Source of the DNA: Actinomyces bovis
GTDB taxonomy: Bacteria > Actinomycetota > Actinomycetes > Actinomycetales > Actinomycetaceae
NCBI RefSeq assembly: GCF_900444995.1
Contig: NZ_UAPQ01000007.1
Location: forward strand, 186,001-250,000
Direction of reading: 5' to 3'
Length of the DNA stretch: 64,000 nucleotides
Shown here: positions 21,843-30,175 of the stretch, piece by piece
Layout of the letters: each line of letters opens with the position of its first letter
Numbering within the stretch: position 1 is the first letter of the stretch
Notes under the pieces: generated by a model
Told to the model about the DNA's origin: nothing
Database searches by the model: none
Seen by the model: only the letters and a program-made list of their open reading frames with translations
Made by a program: the position numbers and the translations under genes

Positions 21843-23084
21843 TCAGGCCCCCAGCTCCTCGGCTACCAGGGCCATCTCCTCATCGGCACGGCGCCGCAAC
21901 TCCAGGTGCCGCACCCACGACGACGTCGAGGCCTCCAACACCGAGTCGAGCAGCAACAGCACGCCACCAGCTAGTAGCCAGCGCGGCGTCACCCCCGTGC
22001 GGCCCCGGCGTCGCAGCGCAGTGCCTAGCAGCGCACCCCCCAGCCCTGCTTCCAAAGCCAAGCCAGCACGCACAATCCACGCCTTATCCGTAACCGTATG
22101 CACATAGGAGCGCCAGAAACCTGCCCCCGGCGTCGCGGGGTCCTGCAACATCAGGCCCACCGAGCGGGACACGGCATTGGACAGGCCACGCGGCTCATGC
22201 ACCACCGCGCCGGGCACCTCCGCCGGAGCCAGCCGCCCCGTCAGCACCGAGCCCACAAAGTCCGGCAGTCCCAAGGCCGCCACCAGCGCCAGCAGCCCCT
22301 CAATCCCCGGGATCTGGATCGCCTTAGCCACCTCAGTCGGATCGGCTCCGGGCACGGCAGCCGCAATCACCGAGGCGTCAGTGCTGTCCTCCAACAGTTC
22401 CTTGACAAAAGCCAGCAGGGAGGGACCAGCATCCGCCACCCCACCCAGCACATAGCGCGAGCTCATGCCCCAGGAGTAGACGGCGTCGTCTTCCCCCTCA
22501 GCGGAGGTGATGGCACGCACCGCCATATCGTGCTCATCCACGGTCAGCACCAAGACCGGCAGGGAATCGTCATCCCAACCGAAGGTGCCCAGCGCCTGCC
22601 CCTCGCCCGCATACATAACCAGGCGGCGGTCCAGGCCCGGGGCGGAGGCCACAGCCAGGGAACGCTCCAGCAGGGTGGCCTGCAGAGGCACCGTGTAAGC
22701 GCTGAGCGGGGAAACCACCACGGTCCGTGAACTTGGGCTACTGCCGACGCTGATGGTGGGGAGTTCAACACCCTCCGGCAGGCCGTTAAAGGAGGCGGGG
22801 CCAATAGTTACATCGGCATGGAACTCCTGGGCCAAGGCCTCAGTGAGCTCGCTGATGCCAAGCCCGGCCACCACGCCGCCGCGGCTAGGGGGTGTAACTG
22901 CCACCCGACCCTGCACATCACAGGCCAGGGTCAGGGACAGCAAGTGTGGGCTGCTGGGGTACCACTCCAGGCGCCCCACCACGCTGCGCGCAGCCAGGAA
23001 CTGAGCCACCGACTCCGGGGCCGTGCCAGGTGCAACAAGCACACCCTCAGTGCGGTTCCAAGTCGCGTTAGCGTCCGTAGTCAT
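21843..23084 (-). CDS. Conserved hypothetical protein with C-terminal membrane segments
   Basis: 413 residues, not recognised. The N-terminal 300 residues look soluble and globular with alternating hydrophobic strands (e.g. DDDSLPVLVLTVDEHDMAVRA); the C-terminal part has one or two membrane helices (WLLAGGVLLLLDSVLEA) and a charged tail. Start is ATG 23084: GAGGAGG five bases upstream decides against the earlier ATG at 23126. It is the last gene of the ispF-cysS-rlmB strand run, about 100 bases behind rlmB, and could be co-transcribed. No function proposed. Confidence 0.8.
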   Translation of the reverse strand: MTTDANATWNRTEGVLVAPGTAPESVAQFLAARSVVGRLEWYPSSPHLLSLTLACDVQGRVAVTPPSRGGVVAGLGISELTEALAQEFHADVTIGPASFNGLPEGVELPTISVGSSPSSRTVVVSPLSAYTVPLQATLLERSLAVASAPGLDRRLVMYAGEGQALGTFGWDDDSLPVLVLTVDEHDMAVRAITSAEGEDDAVYSWGMSSRYVLGGVADAGPSLLAFVKELLEDSTDASVIAAAVPGADPTEVAKAIQIPGIEGLLALVAALGLPDFVGSVLTGRLAPAEVPGAVVHEPRGLSNAVSRSVGLMLQDPATPGAGFWRSYVHTVTDKAWIVRAGLALEAGLGGALLGTALRRRGRTGVTPRWLLAGGVLLLLDSVLEASTSSWVRHLELRRRADEEMALVAEELGA

Positions 23085-23183
23085 GTGGGCCTCCTCGGTC
23101 CGGCGGTGGTCCGGTCTAGGAGCCATTGTGCCATTGGGGGGCCCAGAGTGAAGGCTTGGCTCAGTTGCCAGGCGAAAGTCGGC

Positions 23184-24179
23184 TCAGGCTTGCGCAGCTG
23201 CCCGACGCCGCAGCCGGTCCACCTCATACAGGCTGATCCCCGTGGCCACAGCCGCATTCAGTGACTCAACGCGCCCATTGATGGGGATGGAAGCGATGGC
23301 GTCACAGGTCTCACGCACCAGGCGGGACAGCCCCGTCCCCTCCGCCCCGGTAACCAGCACCAGGGGGGCGTCCGCGAAGCTCAGCTCTTCCACCAGCGTC
23401 TCGCCACCGCCATCCAGGCCCACCACAAAGCAGCCCTCCTTCTTCAGGGCCTGCAGGGCGCGCACCAGATTGGTCTCACGGGCCACAGGCACACGCGCAG
23501 CGGCCCCAGCAGAAACCTTCCAGACGGTGGCGTTCACGCCCACGCTGCGCCGCTCCGGGATGATGACGCCGTCGGCCCCAAAAGCCCCAGCGCTGCGCAG
23601 CACGGCCCCCAGATTGTGGGGGTCAGTGACCTGGTCTAGGGCAATGAACAGGGGCGTGTGGCCGACGGCGCGGGCGCGGTCCAACAGGTCAGCGGCCGCA
23701 CTGTACTCGTATGCGGGAACCTCAATGGCTACACCCTGGTGGACTGCGCCGTCGGTGAGGGCTTCCAAATCCAGCTTGGTGGTCTCCAGGATGGGGGCGC
23801 CCAGCAAAGCGGCGCGGCGCACCACGGCACCCAGGCGCTCGTCGTTTTCAGCGGAAACCGCCATGAATACGCGGGCGATGGGCACGCCAGAGCGGGCGGC
23901 TTCCGCTACGGCATTGCGCCCACAGACGATCTCGTGCCCCTCAGGCACACCAAAGCGCCGTTTTAGCTTCTCTAGCTGTTTGGCGCGGGTGGGTTGGGCT
24001 TCGCGGGCCTCTGCCCGTGCCTTGGCGCGGGCCTTGGGGTGGCCGACGCGGTTTTCTGCCCTGGGGGTGGGACCCTTGCCTTCTAGGGCGTGCTTCTTCT
24101 GCCCGCCGGAGCCTTTGAGGGGGCCCTTCTTCTTTCCGGGTCGGCGCAGGGCGCCGTGCACCTTGTCATTGCCTGGCAT
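23184..24179 (-). CDS. rlmB: 23S rRNA (guanosine-2'-O)-methyltransferase RlmB
   Basis: 331 residues. SPOUT-class (TrmH) methyltransferase: N-terminal substrate-binding domain from VCGRNAVAEAARS, then DPHNLGAVLRSAGAFGADG (motif 1), VTGAEGTGLSRLV (motif 2) and IPINGRVESLNAAVATGISL (motif 3, knot). Methylates the ribose of G2251 in 23S rRNA with S-adenosylmethionine. A basic disordered extension of about 85 residues (PGKKKGPLKGSGGQKK, KARAKARAEA) precedes the domain, common in actinobacterial copies. GGAGGA upstream supports ATG 24179. Downstream of cysS, with which it is commonly clustered. Confidence 0.95.
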   Translation of the reverse strand: MPGNDKVHGALRRPGKKKGPLKGSGGQKKHALEGKGPTPRAENRVGHPKARAKARAEAREAQPTRAKQLEKLKRRFGVPEGHEIVCGRNAVAEAARSGVPIARVFMAVSAENDERLGAVVRRAALLGAPILETTKLDLEALTDGAVHQGVAIEVPAYEYSAAADLLDRARAVGHTPLFIALDQVTDPHNLGAVLRSAGAFGADGVIIPERRSVGVNATVWKVSAGAAARVPVARETNLVRALQALKKEGCFVVGLDGGGETLVEELSFADAPLVLVTGAEGTGLSRLVRETCDAIASIPINGRVESLNAAVATGISLYEVDRLRRRAAAQA

Positions 24180-24281
24180 GTGGTCCTCCGTGTTCGGGGG
24201 TGGTCTGTGGTTGGAGTCGGGCACCCAGGGGCTATGGCTGGGCGGTGGTTTACTTGGTGGTCTAGTGCTTTGGGATGGCGA

Positions 24282-25811
24282 TCAGGCTAGGTGCCAGCGG
24301 GCACCAGCAGCGGAGTCTTCTACGACGACGCCCGCCACCGTCAGCTGGTCGCGCAGCGCATCGGCGCGCGCCCAGTCCTTAGCGGCGCGGGCCTGCGCCC
24401 GCTCAGCGATCATGGCGGTAACCAGGTGGTCCAAGGCATTCATGGCACTGTCGGCCCCGGGTGCTCCCCCGGCCCCGAGGACGCGACTGCGCCAGGGCTC
24501 GGCCAGGGGGTCCAGTCCCAGCACATCCAGTTGGGCACGCAGGTCTAGAGCAGCCTCCAGGGCGACGCCGTCAGCCACCTCCTCCTGTGGGGTGGCGTCA
24601 GCGGCGCGGCCCGCCGCCTCCAAGGCCGTGTTTAGGCGTTTGAGGGTCGCGTGCACCACGGCCATGGCACCGGCCAGGTTGAGGTCCTCGTTCATGGCGG
24701 CAGTGAAGGACTCAGGTAGTTCGCGGGTGCGCAGGGTGGCAGGCTCCGCGTCTACTCCTTGCCCCGCGAGCTCGTGAGCGCGGGTGATCGCTCCGGTGAG
24801 GCGCTCCCACAGGGCAGCGGCGTCGGCCAGGGAATCCTCCGAGAACTCCACGGTGGAGCGGTGGTGAACGGTTCCCAGGGCTAGGCGCAGCACAGCGGCG
24901 TCGTGCTGTTTGAGGAGCTCCGCCACCACCAGCGAGTTGCCGAGCGATTTGCTCATCTTCTCGCCTTTGATGGTGACCCAGGCGTTGTGCACCCAGTGCT
25001 TGGCAAAGCCCCAGCCAGCGCCATGGGATTGGGCTTGTTCATTCTCATGGTGAGGGAAACGCAGGTCTATGCCGCCGCCGTGGATATCAAAAGCTTCTCC
25101 CAGGTAGCGGCGGCTCATGGCCGAGCATTCCAGGTGCCAGCCGGGCCGGCCCCGACCCCAGGGGGTGTCCCAGGCGGCGTCGGCGGGCTCACCGGGCTTG
25201 GCGGCCTTCCATAGGGCAAAGTCGCGGGGGTCGCGTTTATCTGCCTCTACGACGGCGTCAATCTGGGCCTCATCCTCCGTGCAAGTTAGATCCTCCGGGC
25301 GCTGGTTGGTCAGGGCGCCGTAATCCGGCAGGGAGGCCACCGAGAAGTAGACGTTGCCGGGGCTGGCGGCGTAGGCGTGTCCGCGCTCGATCAGGCGGGA
25401 GATCAGGTCGATCATCTCTGGGATATGGCCGGTGGCGCGCGGCTCATAAGTGGGGGGTTGCACGCCTAGGGCACGGTAAGCGGCGTCAAACTCGCGCTCG
25501 TGGCGCTGCGCCCAGGCCCACCAGCGCACTGGTGGCTCAGCGGCGGCAGACTTGGCGAGAATCTTGTCATCAATATCCGTGACATTGCGCACCAGGACGA
25601 CTTCTTGGCCGCAGCGCTCCAGCCAGCGGCGCAACACGTCAAAGGCGATGGCGGAGCGCATATGGCCGATATGGGGCGCGCCTTGGACGGTGGCGCCACA
25701 TAGGTAGATCGTGACCACGCCGGGGGTGACGGTGGGCGCCAAGGGGACGACGGCGTGTGCGGCCGAGTCGTAGAGGCGCAGGGCGGGGCTCACTGCTGGC
25801 TGGATGCTCAC
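24282..25811 (-). CDS. cysS: Cysteinyl-tRNA synthetase
   Basis: 509 residues. Class I signature PHIGH in [20 protein letters not shown], zinc ligands in [14 protein letters not shown] and FPHHENE, and KMSKSLGN. Charges tRNA-Cys with cysteine. The C-terminal helical domain includes the usual [20 protein letters not shown] anticodon-binding helix region. GTG start at 25811 ([16 protein letters not shown]). Lies between ispF and rlmB on the same strand, a familiar actinobacterial order. Confidence 0.97.
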   Translation of the reverse strand: MSIQPAVSPALRLYDSAAHAVVPLAPTVTPGVVTIYLCGATVQGAPHIGHMRSAIAFDVLRRWLERCGQEVVLVRNVTDIDDKILAKSAAAEPPVRWWAWAQRHEREFDAAYRALGVQPPTYEPRATGHIPEMIDLISRLIERGHAYAASPGNVYFSVASLPDYGALTNQRPEDLTCTEDEAQIDAVVEADKRDPRDFALWKAAKPGEPADAAWDTPWGRGRPGWHLECSAMSRRYLGEAFDIHGGGIDLRFPHHENEQAQSHGAGWGFAKHWVHNAWVTIKGEKMSKSLGNSLVVAELLKQHDAAVLRLALGTVHHRSTVEFSEDSLADAAALWERLTGAITRAHELAGQGVDAEPATLRTRELPESFTAAMNEDLNLAGAMAVVHATLKRLNTALEAAGRAADATPQEEVADGVALEAALDLRAQLDVLGLDPLAEPWRSRVLGAGGAPGADSAMNALDHLVTAMIAERAQARAAKDWARADALRDQLTVAGVVVEDSAAGARWHLA

Positions 25812-25998
25812 CGGCTTAGCCTAACTGCTGCGCGATTTTCGACCGCTTGGCGGCGAGCTCGGGCCGGTCGGCTCGCAGCGCAGGCCGGGATCAGTTTGGC
25901 TGAGCGGACCGAGTGATCCGGCCAGGGTTGGGTGGTCAGGCCGGGGCGGACGGTCAGAGCACGGTTAAGGCTGCGCGTTTCGGGCCGGGGCGGGGTCT

Positions 25999-26487
25999 TC
26001 AGCCCACTGGGTAGACCAGGGCGGTGGCGATTGCCAGCAGGCCCTCCTCGCGGCCCAGGAAGCCCAGGTGGTCGGTCGTCGTCGCCGAGAAAGCAACCTC
26101 CGCACCCGCCGCCTTTGACAGTGCCGCCTGCGCCTCCCCCATGCGCGCGGCCACACGCGGGCGCGCCCCTACCAGTTGCACCGCCACATTGCCGATTTCG
26201 TAGCCGGCCGCACGCACGCGCCGGGCGGCTTCTGCCAGCAGCACCGCTCCGGCGGCCCCCCGCCACTGCGGCTCAGCGGTGCCGAAGTTAGACCCCAGGT
26301 CGCCCAAGCCAGTGGCTGAGAACAGGGCGTCGCAGCAGGCGTGGGCCACGACGTCGCCGTCAGAGTGCCCTTCCAGGCCGGTCTCCCCTGGCCACTCCAG
26401 GCAGGCCAGGTGCAGCGGGGTGGCGGGGTCGGTGGAGAAGGCGTGCACATCGGTGCCGATGCCGGTGCGGGGCAGTTTCTGGCGCAT
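25999..26487 (-). CDS. ispF: 2-C-methyl-D-erythritol 2,4-cyclodiphosphate synthase
   Basis: 162 residues. Zinc-binding DVH in GTDVHAF (Asp8-x-His10 region), [28 protein letters not shown] and the ATTTDHLGF-loop ([13 protein letters not shown]) are all present. Catalyses ring closure to MEcPP in the non-mevalonate isoprenoid pathway. IspD, its usual upstream partner, is not next to it here: the neighbouring gene is the divergent rlmC. ATG 26487 gives the family N-terminus; longer readings run into the rlmC promoter. Confidence 0.95.
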   Translation of the reverse strand: MRQKLPRTGIGTDVHAFSTDPATPLHLACLEWPGETGLEGHSDGDVVAHACCDALFSATGLGDLGSNFGTAEPQWRGAAGAVLLAEAARRVRAAGYEIGNVAVQLVGARPRVAARMGEAQAALSKAAGAEVAFSATTTDHLGFLGREEGLLAIATALVYPVG

Positions 26488-26553
26488 GACGTCAGTGTGC
26501 CCTACACCAGACCTAAAGGGCCCCGAGTGCCCTGGATGGAGCACAATCTGGGC

Positions 26554-27840
26554 ATGACCAGGACCCACTCGGCGCAGCAGTCGCCTTCCGGCGGCCAGTT
26601 GAGCTGTGAGCAACATGCTGCTGGGCAGTGCCGGTCTTGCCCGCATCTGGACTTGCCGGTGGCCGAGCAACTGCATGCCAAACAGGCGCGGGTGGCTGCA
26701 CTGCTGGCCGCTGGGGTTAACCCGGTTCCGGCCCAGGCTTGGGCACCGCCCGTCGCGAGTGCCCCGGAAGGCTTCCGCAATAAGGCCAAGTTGGTGGTCT
26801 CCGGGGCTGCTGGCTCCCCCGTCCTGGGGATTCTCGACGGCGTAGGCGCGGGGGTGGATCTGCGCGGCTGCCCGCTACACACACCGGTGCTGCGTGAAGC
26901 GCTGGGAGTGCTGGCAGGCTTTGTGGCCCGCCTGGGCCTGGAGCCTTATGACGTGCCCAACCGGTGCGGTGAATTAAAACATCTGCTGGTGACGGCCTCC
27001 CCAGATGGCGACCTGATGGTGCGCTTCGTGCTGCGCTCGCAGCGGCATGTGCCACAGCTGCAGGCCTCGCTGCCGCAGTTGCAGGAGGAGTTGCCAAACC
27101 TGGCGGTGGTCAGCGCCAATATTCAGCCGGTGCACCAGGCGGTGATTGAAGGCCCGCAGGAGCTAGTGCTGACGCCGGGGCCTGGTGGGGACCGCCTGCT
27201 TATGCGCCTGCGCCTGTCGGCCAGTGGTGCGGAGTTGCCTCTGTGGTTGCCGACCCGCTCTTTCTTCCAGACCAATACGGCGGTGGCTGAGGCGCTTTAC
27301 GAACAGGCCCGCCAGTGGGCACTGCAACCGCTAAGCGGCGACGGCGTCGCTCTGGTTGCGAAGGATTCTGCGCCGCTGCGGGTGTGGGACTTGTTTTGTG
27401 GCGTCGGGGGTTTCGCGCTGGCTTTAGCCGGGCCAGGCCGGGAGGTGTTGGGGGTGGAGCTGTCCGCCAACGCAATCGACGGTGCCCGTGACTCTGCTCG
27501 TCTCATGGGTCTGAGCCCACAGCAGGCGCACTTTGAGGCGGGTGATGCCCAGGTGCTCGACCCTGGTGCGGCGCAGGCACTGGGTGGAACGCCGGACCTG
27601 CTGGTAGTCAATCCGCCGCGGCGCGGCATCGGTGAGCTTGCGGCGGCGATTGAGGCGTCGGAGGTGGAGCGGGTGCTTTATTCCTCTTGCAATCCGGTCA
27701 GTTTGGCCGCCGACCTAGAGGCAATTCCTTCCCTGCGAGTGATGCGGGCACGGCTATTCGATATGTTCCCGCACACTGACCATGCCGAGGTGCTGGTAGA
27801 GCTCCGGCGCCTGCCTGCAGCGCACAACTCAGGCGCCTAG
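26554..27840 (+). CDS. rlmC: 23S rRNA (uracil-C5)-methyltransferase RlmC
   Basis: 428 residues. N-terminal cysteines [12 protein letters not shown] plus a later RGCPLH form the [4Fe-4S] site of the RumB/RlmC family. The SAM-binding [18 protein letters not shown], and catalytic SSCNP follow, and the C-terminal [13 protein letters not shown] is typical of RlmC. Methylates U747 in 23S rRNA in E. coli; the exact position here is inferred. The start is not certain: ATG 26554 lies six bases behind a CACAAT box and could be leaderless; ATG 26536 is an alternative. Divergent from ispF. Confidence 0.9.
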   Translation: MTRTHSAQQSPSGGQLSCEQHAAGQCRSCPHLDLPVAEQLHAKQARVAALLAAGVNPVPAQAWAPPVASAPEGFRNKAKLVVSGAAGSPVLGILDGVGAGVDLRGCPLHTPVLREALGVLAGFVARLGLEPYDVPNRCGELKHLLVTASPDGDLMVRFVLRSQRHVPQLQASLPQLQEELPNLAVVSANIQPVHQAVIEGPQELVLTPGPGGDRLLMRLRLSASGAELPLWLPTRSFFQTNTAVAEALYEQARQWALQPLSGDGVALVAKDSAPLRVWDLFCGVGGFALALAGPGREVLGVELSANAIDGARDSARLMGLSPQQAHFEAGDAQVLDPGAAQALGGTPDLLVVNPPRRGIGELAAAIEASEVERVLYSSCNPVSLAADLEAIPSLRVMRARLFDMFPHTDHAEVLVELRRLPAAHNSGA

Positions 27841-27943
27841 GCCTCGGGATTCTGCTCGCTAGTGCTGACCCGCGCCTAGCTGACCGTGCTGCTCATGGCG
27901 CTAGTCCCTGAGAACCCGATCCGCGGCTGGGCCTATACGTGCC

Positions 27944-28612
27944 TTAATGCCGGGGATCAAGGTCTGCCGGACCACCTATGCGCGGCTGAGTGATAGCACG
28001 AAACACCGGCACAAGTGAGTCGGGCACAGGCTCATAGCGTCCCAGATCAGGCCCTGACAGCTTGCTGGCCTGGTTCCATAACTCCGGGCTTACTTGACTG
28101 AAGTCGAAGGTAAAACCCGACTGCTCAGAGATGTGTTCCAGGAATACTTTGGAGGCACGGCCGTTGCCCTCCCGGAACGGGTGTGCCTGGTTAAGGGAGG
28201 CGAATACCTCCGCACTGGTACGTGCGAAGCTGTCATGGTCCAGGTTCGCCCAACTGGTGCCCGCAACTAGACGATGTACATCGGTCAGGTATCTATCGAC
28301 GTCGCCGTTGTGAACGTCAGCGAATGAGGATAAACCCTTGGACATATTCACGCCCCGGTACTGCCCAGCCCATTCATAGACATCCTGGAACAGATAACTG
28401 TGAATCGCACACACATGCGCAGCGTCATAGGTGCGAGGCAGATGAACTCGCCCGTTCGTAAGGTCTAGAGCACGGACAGTAGTGTCTACGTACTCCATCC
28501 GAGCCAGTACCTTGGCATTACGCTCGTCGTAGAGGTTTCGCAGCGTTCCCTGGCCTGTACTGGGGTCGTAGGTTTCAGGGTAGAAGTATGACTCCCAGAT
28601 CTCGTAAGGCAT
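27944..28612 (-). CDS. Fic-domain toxin (AMPylase family), variant active-site motif
   Basis: 222 residues. Fic motif HPFREGNGRASK at 144-155, preceded by the usual QDVYEWAGQYRGVNMSKG flap region (GQYR.VN.SKG). The catalytic His and first Arg are intact, but the second Arg of the canonical HxFx(D/E)GNGRxxR is Lys here. Fic proteins of this class transfer AMP to targets such as gyrase or topoisomerase IV and are held by a partner. The antitoxin gene lies upstream with a 15-base gap, so the pair is an operon. With Lys for the second Arg, nucleotide binding may be changed (inference). Confidence 0.9.
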   Translation of the reverse strand: MPYEIWESYFYPETYDPSTGQGTLRNLYDERNAKVLARMEYVDTTVRALDLTNGRVHLPRTYDAAHVCAIHSYLFQDVYEWAGQYRGVNMSKGLSSFADVHNGDVDRYLTDVHRLVAGTSWANLDHDSFARTSAEVFASLNQAHPFREGNGRASKVFLEHISEQSGFTFDFSQVSPELWNQASKLSGPDLGRYEPVPDSLVPVFRAITQPRIGGPADLDPRH

Positions 28613-28627
28613 AGGCGGGCTTAAGAC

Positions 28628-28864
28628 TCAGATGTGAACGGGTTGGCTGACGCGCCTGGCCGCAGCATGCGCGCGGCGGCGGTATTCATTCAGATCGATC
28701 GTGCCCCGCGCATAGTCGGTCAGGTTCTCGACATCCTCGCGGGTAGGCTCAAAACCTTCGTGCCAGGCGGCAGCGAGCGATTGCATCACGGCATGACGCT
28801 GAGTCTCGTCGAGCTGTGTGAACAGCTCGGGCCAGCGCTCTTCGATGTCAAACTTTGTAGTCAC
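28628..28864 (-). CDS. VbhA-like antitoxin of the Fic toxin
   Basis: 78 residues. The segment ETQRHAVMQSLAAAWHEGFEPTREDVENLTDYARGTIDLNEYRRRA fits the VbhA-type antitoxin helix pattern (position described by its key residues: Ser-Leu-Ala at 29-31, His-Glu-Gly at 35-37, Gly-Thr-Ile-Asp at 54-57). In this family an inhibitory helix carries (S/T)xxxE(G/N), the Glu pushing the ATP gamma-phosphate out of place. Here Glu-Gly is kept, but the residue four before Glu is Ala, not Ser/Thr. GTG start at 28864 behind GGGGAG. The first 12 residues are shared with the product at 29688-30038. Confidence 0.75.
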   Translation of the reverse strand: MTTKFDIEERWPELFTQLDETQRHAVMQSLAAAWHEGFEPTREDVENLTDYARGTIDLNEYRRRAHAAARRVSQPVHI

Positions 28865-28930
28865 GGCCTAACTCCCCTCTTACCTGGCAATGAGCTTATT
28901 CTAGCCGCTTTACTGAAAATGGCCTATGGG
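28865..28930 (-). promoter_or_regulatory. Leader/promoter of the Fic operon, shared with the AbiEii operon
   Basis: On the minus strand a TAGAAT box (about 28899-28904) and the ribosome-binding site GGGGAG precede the GTG. The same arrangement with recognisably similar flanking sequence (GGCC-rich block, then TAGAAT, then GGGAGG and GTG) stands before 30038. Promoter function is inferred from the TAGAAT box only. Confidence 0.5.
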
Positions 28931-29014
28931 TGATTTTGAGTAGCTGTCGCGTAGTTTCAGTGACAAGCTGCGAGGAGCTCAGGCTCAGCGCTGGGATTGT
29001 GTGAGCCACGATAA

Positions 29015-29683
29015 CTACGCGCCGGAATTTCCGGATTCTCCACGCAGGCGTGCAGCCCATTGTGTGCAGCGTTCCTTAACTCCTTCAAGCTGCTCAGCAC
29101 TGACGCCGTAGCGCTCAACATCGCGCAGCGTTACTCGGCGCACTGACTCTAGCTGATGAGCAAACATGATTAGCTCGAAGCCGGGGTCACGCTCAGCCGC
29201 AGCACTCACCAACTCCTCGTCTGTGAACCTGCCCCACCTGCGGATGGCATCGACGTCCAGGTAGTCGCGTGGCTCACAGCGTGAGTAGAGCGCGGCAACC
29301 TTGTTGCCGACCGCGTCCTCCACACTCAGCACTGGACCGATATCGAGCCTGACTGGGTCATTCTCACGCCAGTCCACACCCATATCTACGTCGAGCCGCA
29401 GACCATCGGCAGCACGGACTTGCAACCGCGCGAACTGGGCGGTGCGGCAAATCTCCTCAACCTCGTAACCACCTTCCCGCAGATCCGATACGACGCGAGC
29501 GACAGCCTGCGCAAACACGTCGTGGTCCTGCAGCATGGTGAACAGGTCAACATCTTCGGTCGGCCGGTTAATCACGCCATGCGCACGGATCGCACCAGAA
29601 CCCGCCAATACGAAACCGGCTTCGGCAATCCCGGCCAGGGCAATGCGGGTAACCTCGCGCTGAGCTTCGAATCCGCCACTCAT
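29015..29683 (-). CDS. AbiEii-like nucleotidyltransferase (toxin-type)
   Basis: 222 residues. The pattern LAGSGAIRAHGVINRPTEDVDLF is the GS...R.T.DvD nucleotidyltransferase motif, and EDAVGNKVAALYSRCEPRDYLDVDAI is the second conserved block of the AbiEii/AbiGii toxin family. Members transfer nucleotides, in known cases onto tRNA ends, and act as toxins or phage-defence effectors. It starts four bases after the stop of the 116-residue gene upstream and lacks a clear ribosome-binding site, so translation is probably coupled. The partner is not the usual AbiEi regulator. Confidence 0.78.
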   Translation of the reverse strand: MSGGFEAQREVTRIALAGIAEAGFVLAGSGAIRAHGVINRPTEDVDLFTMLQDHDVFAQAVARVVSDLREGGYEVEEICRTAQFARLQVRAADGLRLDVDMGVDWRENDPVRLDIGPVLSVEDAVGNKVAALYSRCEPRDYLDVDAIRRWGRFTDEELVSAAAERDPGFELIMFAHQLESVRRVTLRDVERYGVSAEQLEGVKERCTQWAARLRGESGNSGA

Positions 29684-29687
29684 GCAC

Positions 29688-30038
29688 TTACACGGCGCGC
29701 AGGCTAGGGAAACGTGCCTCCCACAGTGCGCGGACCCTTCTCGGAAGCAATAACTCTGGCCAGGCAGCCAGCAGCAGATCGCGATTCAGAATCGCCACCT
29801 GATCGGCCACGGTCCCTTCAGCTATCACCGCCCGATAAGCCAAACCAACGCCCCCCTCTTCATCAAGGTCAACACGCCCATCTCCTGGCGCCCATAAGAC
29901 CGCATGAGGTAACTCGACCACGCCGCCCACCGGTCCTTTCAGGTCCTCCAAGCTCTCAGGAACCGCATAGGGCCTAACATCGCGAAAGAATACCCGGCGC
30001 TCAGGCCAGCGCTTCTCAATATCAATATTTGTAGCCAC
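29688..30038 (-). CDS. Unrecognised partner gene of the AbiEii-like protein, chimeric N-terminus
   Basis: 116 residues. The GTG start at 30038 has GGGAGG five bases upstream. Its beginning, MATNIDIEKRWPE, matches the beginning of the Fic antitoxin (MTTKFDIEERWPE) in protein and DNA, while the rest (e.g. ELPHAVLWAPGDGRVDLDEE, LLAAWPELLLPRRVRALWEA) is unrelated to VbhA and not known to me. Position first in a coupled two-gene operon with a nucleotidyltransferase suggests an antitoxin role, but no family supports that. Two transcription modules here thus share one leader. Confidence 0.65.
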   Translation of the reverse strand: MATNIDIEKRWPERRVFFRDVRPYAVPESLEDLKGPVGGVVELPHAVLWAPGDGRVDLDEEGGVGLAYRAVIAEGTVADQVAILNRDLLLAAWPELLLPRRVRALWEARFPSLRAV

Positions 30039-30110
30039 AGTGCGCCTCCCTTCTCGCATGGCCGTAAGCCCATTCTAGTCAATTTGCCGAAAGGCCCTAG
30101 GGATAGTCGC
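30039..30110 (-). promoter_or_regulatory. Leader/promoter of the AbiEii operon, duplicate of the Fic leader
   Basis: Minus strand: TAGAAT (about 30074-30079) with upstream GGCCTTTCGGC-like block, then GGGAGG and GTG 30038. Corresponds in order and partly in sequence to 28865-28930. No consensus -35 box at normal spacing in either copy. Confidence 0.5.
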
Positions 30111-30175
30111 AGGCAGCCTTGGGGAAAACCCTCGAACTCCCAGCATTTCCTGCCCCCGCAGCACCCGCCCCTCCG

